The notes under the pieces are model-generated. The model saw only the letters and a list, made by a program, of their open reading frames with translations. It made no database searches and had not been told where the DNA came from. A program made the position numbers and the translations under genes. Below are positions 14,051-16,677 of a DNA stretch of 16,677 nt, piece by piece; within the stretch, counting starts at the first letter, position 1, and each line of letters starts with the position of its first letter. Origin of the DNA: JAXHUK01 sp034189725 (lineage in GTDB: Bacteria; Chloroflexota; Dehalococcoidia; SZUA-161). The DNA lies in contig JAXHUK010000096.1 in the NCBI GenBank assembly GCA_034189725.1, positions 1-16,677 of the forward strand, in the 5' to 3' direction.

Positions 14051-14078
14051 TTGCAAGGAGACTCAGGTATGCTAATAT
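14051..14078 (+). promoter_or_regulatory. Possible promoter of the mog-trmD-rplS-priA run
   Basis: TTGCAA (14051-14056, four of six) and TAATAT (14073-14078, four of six) are 16 bases apart, with TGC directly before the -10 as an extended -10 element. It stands about 30 bases before the start at 14108. The rest of 13936-14050 shows no ORF or strong structure that I could recognise. Confidence 0.4.
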
Positions 14079-14107
14079 AGATAAGATATTGTCCAAGAGA
14101 TAGTGGA

Positions 14108-14587
14108 ATGATTACTGTGGGTATACTAACTATCAGCGATAGATGTTCCAGGGGTGAGAGCGAAGATACGAGCAGCGAGGCTATTCGTGACGTGGTTGCT
14201 CAGATAGACACCACTGTGACGGAGTATACCGTTGTCCCCGACGAAAAGGACATGATCGTGGCAAAGTTGATCGAATGGTCAGACAAGGATGGTCTGGACA
14301 TGATCATTACCACTGGTGGTACAGGACTCGCACCACGAGATGTAACTCCCGAGGCCACACTCGATGTGATAGACAGAACCGTCCCCGGATTTTCTGAAAC
14401 GATGAGGGCACAGAGTGTTAGCAAAACACCTCATGCCATGCTGAGCCGGGAAGTATGCGGAACTCGTGGTAAAACCCTTATCATCAACCTCCCCGGTAGC
14501 CCCAAAGCAGTGCGTGAATGCCTGCACACAATATTGCCAGCAGTACCTCATGCTATTGAGGTACTCAAGGGTGAATCAAAGGAATAA
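14108..14587 (+). CDS. MogA/MoaB-family molybdenum cofactor protein (molybdopterin adenylyltransferase-like)
   Basis: This 159-residue single-domain MoCF_biosynth protein opens with ITVGILTISDRCSRGE. It carries the substrate-binding TTGGTGLAPRDVTPEAT at 68-84 and INLPGSPKAVREC at 126-138, with an RGKTLI strand between. MogA-type enzymes adenylate molybdopterin with ATP before metal insertion; MoaB proteins of similar sequence do the same in some lineages and are inactive in others. The conserved D78 in the PRDVTPE loop argues for an active enzyme. Only a weak purine-rich ribosome site precedes the ATG. It heads a run with trmD, rplS and priA but has no obvious link to them. No other molybdopterin gene is in view, so the family name is safer than a gene symbol. 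Confidence 0.88.
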   Translation: MITVGILTISDRCSRGESEDTSSEAIRDVVAQIDTTVTEYTVVPDEKDMIVAKLIEWSDKDGLDMIITTGGTGLAPRDVTPEATLDVIDRTVPGFSETMRAQSVSKTPHAMLSREVCGTRGKTLIINLPGSPKAVRECLHTILPAVPHAIEVLKGESKE

Positions 14588-14614
14588 ACAGAGACTTAAG
14601 GCTGTGATTGAACA

Positions 14615-15340
14615 ATGCACATTGATATTCTAACCCTCTTCCCCAATATGTTCAGCGGGCCATTCACCGAAAGCATAGTTAAGCGAGCGGTAGATCGCAA
14701 CCTGGTCAACATCGTAATTCATAACCTGCGTGATTGGGGAATAGGCAAGCACAAGGTGGTCGATGACTACCCATTCGGCGGTGGTCCGGGTATGCTGTTG
14801 AAACCGGAGCCACTGGTTGAGGCAATAGAAGCTATAGAAGCGAAAAATGATCGTTCTCCTGCTTCAGTCATCTTACTCACTCCCCAGGGTCGAGTTTTCA
14901 ACCAGGCGATTGCTACCGAACTGGCCGCTCTTGATCGGTTGCTCCTCATCTGCGGGCATTACGAGGGAGTAGATGAGAGGGTGAGAGAACACATGATCAA
15001 TGATGAGATAAGCATTGGCGATTTCGTGCTGACCGGAGGCGAACTGCCAGCAATGGTAATTATTGACGCCGTAGTTCGACTGCTACCTGGAGTCCTGGGC
15101 TCTGAAGCATCACTACAGGAAGATTCCCATACAAGCGGGCTCATACAATACCCTCAATATACGCGCCCTCAATCATACCGCGGGTGGGAAGTGCCCGAAG
15201 TGTTGCTTTCGGGCAACCATGCCCAGATCGCACGGTGGCGCAGGGAGCAGTCTATTGCACGCACGCTCAGTCGCCGTCCCGAGCTTTTGGATAGCACCAA
15301 TAGTTCACTCGAAGAGACAAAATCGATATCCCATACGTAA
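14615..15340 (+). CDS. trmD: tRNA (guanine-37-N1)-methyltransferase TrmD
   Basis: This SPOUT-class enzyme methylates N1 of G37 next to the anticodon, preventing +1 frameshifts. The 241-residue product has DILTLFPNMF at 4-13, FGGGPGM at 54-60, and the knotted SAM site formed by LTPQGRVFNQ at 88-97, CGHYEGVDERV at 113-123 and EISIGDFVLTGGELPA at 131-146. D170 in QEDS is the likely catalytic aspartate. A YPQYTRP segment follows, and near the end GNHAQIARWRREQS. Length is normal. The ribosome site is weak and the gene starts 27 bases after the mog stop. The usual upstream partners rpsP and rimM are absent here, but rplS follows as is common. Confidence 0.96.
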   Translation: MHIDILTLFPNMFSGPFTESIVKRAVDRNLVNIVIHNLRDWGIGKHKVVDDYPFGGGPGMLLKPEPLVEAIEAIEAKNDRSPASVILLTPQGRVFNQAIATELAALDRLLLICGHYEGVDERVREHMINDEISIGDFVLTGGELPAMVIIDAVVRLLPGVLGSEASLQEDSHTSGLIQYPQYTRPQSYRGWEVPEVLLSGNHAQIARWRREQSIARTLSRRPELLDSTNSSLEETKSISHT

Positions 15341-15412
15341 TACTAGTAAAAAAACAGCAATTGCATCGGTTGGATGATGCTCAAAGCTGAGGTTATATCA
15401 AGGAGATAAACA

Positions 15413-15772
15413 ATGGATATGAGTTCAATTGTGGAGACAAAGGTAAATAACGATATCCCTGAATTCCACCCCGGAGACACTCTCAAAGTAAAGATGAAGA
15501 TCATCGAAGGTGATCATTCACGCAGTCAAACCTTTGAAGGCGTTGTACTCCGGGTACGCCCGGGTGGCGCAGGCGCCAATTTTACGCTGAGGAAGGTTTT
15601 CCATGGAGTAGGGGTTGAACGCACCTTTCCACTACATTCACCCCGTCTGGAAAAGGTCGAAGTGCTGCGATACGGGAAGGTTCGACGGGCAAAGCTCTAT
15701 TATCTACGCCAGCTCAGCGGTAAAATGGCCAGGCAGAAGATAAAATCACGAGCAAGGGATGAAATACGCTGA
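15413..15772 (+). CDS. rplS: 50S ribosomal protein L19
   Basis: L19 lies at the 30S-50S interface of the ribosome. The 119-residue product shows the family's FHPGDTLKVKMKI early, RSQTFEGVVLRV in the middle, FTLRKVFHGVGVERTFPLHSP, and a basic tail with YYLR..SGKMARQKIK. Length is normal. The ATG is preceded by AGGAG (15401-15405). The 72-base gap after trmD contains a small hairpin (15363-15367 with 15376-15380), which could be part of a leader but is too weak to call. The last 14 bases overlap priA in another frame. Confidence 0.97.
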   Translation: MDMSSIVETKVNNDIPEFHPGDTLKVKMKIIEGDHSRSQTFEGVVLRVRPGGAGANFTLRKVFHGVGVERTFPLHSPRLEKVEVLRYGKVRRAKLYYLRQLSGKMARQKIKSRARDEIR

Positions 15773-16677
15773 AGTTGCTGTCAATTCCCCACAGACACAA
15801 CCTAGAACATTCAGCTATTCCATACCGCCACATATTCCGATTAGTGCTGGCCATGCAGTCTGGGTACCATTCGGCTCTCGTCTGGCTCAGGGCATAGTCC
15901 TTGCTATCAGTGATTATCCCTCGGTAGAAGAGACAAAAGAAATCACTCAAGCTATAGGCTCCCAGCCTGTTCTTTTCCGTCATCAGATTGAGCTCTGTCG
16001 ATGGATAGCTGAGTATTATCTATCGTCATACTTTGATGCAGCAGCCCTCATGCTGCCTCCAGGTTTCGAGCGCAAGGTCATCACATTCTTTCAATCTGCT
16101 TCAAATCTCCCGGAAGACGCTGTTTCCTCGCTTCCAATACAACAGCGCAATCTACTGACTATTCTCCAAGCAAGGGGCAAAGTCGAACTCAACGAACTCA
16201 AGGAACTAGCTGGCAGAGATACGATCGAAAGCATCATTGGACAGCTTGTGCGTGAGGGATTCGTTATCAAGTCCCATGAGCTTGCGAAAGCCAGGGTTAG
16301 CCCTCGATTAGTGAAACATTTAAGGCTCGCAGTTACTGCAGAACAAGCCAAGGAGAGCCTTTCCCGTCTCGAGCGAAAAAGAGCCACCAAACAGGTGAAA
16401 CTGCTCGAACTTCTACTGCAGAATCCAGAGCCCATATCGCTTCCCAAAGCCAGACAACTGCTTGGCCTCACATCAAAAACTGTACAAACATTAATCGACC
16501 AGGAATTGATCTCTGTAGAAGAAGTCAGAGTGCAAAGAGACCCTCTGTCCGACCGTGTTTTCATTCCCACGTCTCCTCTTGCTCTGACGCCTGCTCAAGA
16601 GGACGCCTGGCTTCAGATTAAGGCTAGTATGGTGCGGGTCGACAGCGGCGCGCCCGGCCAAAACCCGGATAAAAAAT
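15759..16677 (+). CDS. priA: Primosomal protein PriA, N-terminal part (3'-truncated by the window)
   Basis: From the ATG at 15759 the frame stays open to the window end (306 codons). The product begins MKYAEVAVNSPQTQPRTFSYSIP and continues with GHAVWVPFGSRLAQGIVL and CRWIAEYYLSSYFDAAALMLPPG. This is the 3'-DNA-binding domain of PriA, followed by a winged-helix region at roughly 110-275 and, near the end, LTPAQEDAWLQI, which opens the helicase domain. The Walker motif and zinc-binding cysteines lie outside the window. PriA reloads the replicative helicase at stalled or broken forks. Its start overlaps rplS by 14 bases with only a poor ribosome site, so translation is probably coupled to that of L19. 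Confidence 0.92.
   Translation, partial: MKYAEVAVNSPQTQPRTFSYSIPPHIPISAGHAVWVPFGSRLAQGIVLAISDYPSVEETKEITQAIGSQPVLFRHQIELCRWIAEYYLSSYFDAAALMLPPGFERKVITFFQSASNLPEDAVSSLPIQQRNLLTILQARGKVELNELKELAGRDTIESIIGQLVREGFVIKSHELAKARVSPRLVKHLRLAVTAEQAKESLSRLERKRATKQVKLLELLLQNPEPISLPKARQLLGLTSKTVQTLIDQELISVEEVRVQRDPLSDRVFIPTSPLALTPAQEDAWLQIKASMVRVDSGAPGQNPDKK

Noticed and set aside
15341..15412. L19 leader regulatory RNA before rplS
   Set aside because: Only one 5-bp hairpin (GCATC with GATGC) is visible; no recognisable conserved leader structure.
16091..16570. 159-residue - strand frame
   Set aside because: Antisense to the priA frame, which shows clear PriA sequence; Ser/Leu-rich shadow.

Overview
This window looks like chromosomal DNA from a free-living bacterium. 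It has a surface-carbohydrate locus on the left and ordinary housekeeping genes on the right. The organism is not certain. The compact mraZ-rsmH-ftsZ block has no peptidoglycan genes inside it, trmD-rplS lacks rpsP and rimM beside it, and the protein sequences have a general Chloroflexota (Dehalococcoidia-like) feel. I hold that assignment at roughly even odds and as inference only.

Region 1 (1-6787, + strand) is one tightly packed run of seven sugar-modification genes. They encode a NeuC/LegG-type UDP-sugar 2-epimerase (5' end cut by the window), a zinc-ribbon SAM methyltransferase, a formyltransferase, a D-cysteine desulfhydrase-like PLP enzyme, an ATP-grasp ligase, a DegT-type sugar aminotransferase and a CapD/PglF-type nucleotide-sugar 4,6-dehydratase. 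Neighbours abut, overlap by 4 bases, or lie 1 to 29 bases apart, so they are probably one transcript. Dehydratase, aminotransferase, N-acyl (here formyl) transferase and hydrolysing epimerase is the order of chemistry for legionaminic-type nonulosonic acids. The methyltransferase, PLP enzyme and ATP-grasp ligase would be extra tailoring steps. Some stretches here are clearly AT-richer than the housekeeping side (21 G+C of 60 in the lines at 961 and 1861, against 36 of 60 at 8461), which fits a mobile or fast-evolving locus.

Region 2 (6775-9835, - strand) holds a Wzx/MOP-type flippase whose 3' end overlaps the dehydratase gene tail to tail, then queA just upstream of it, then rpsT with its own terminator and promoter. 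The queA promoter lies so close to the ATG that the mRNA should be nearly leaderless.

Region 3 (9836-13935) holds lysA (diaminopimelate decarboxylase, + strand), divergent from rpsT and ending in a strong bidirectional hairpin. Facing it is the division cluster mraZ-rsmH-ftsZ on the - strand. The mraZ control region is the clearest regulatory structure in the window: a TTGACA promoter followed by four 10-bp direct repeats of the MraZ-box type, running from the -10 element into the start codon.

Region 4 (14051-16677, + strand) holds a MogA/MoaB-family gene, trmD, rplS and the N-terminal part of priA, which runs off the right edge.

No tRNA, rRNA, CRISPR array, insertion sequence or integrase was seen.
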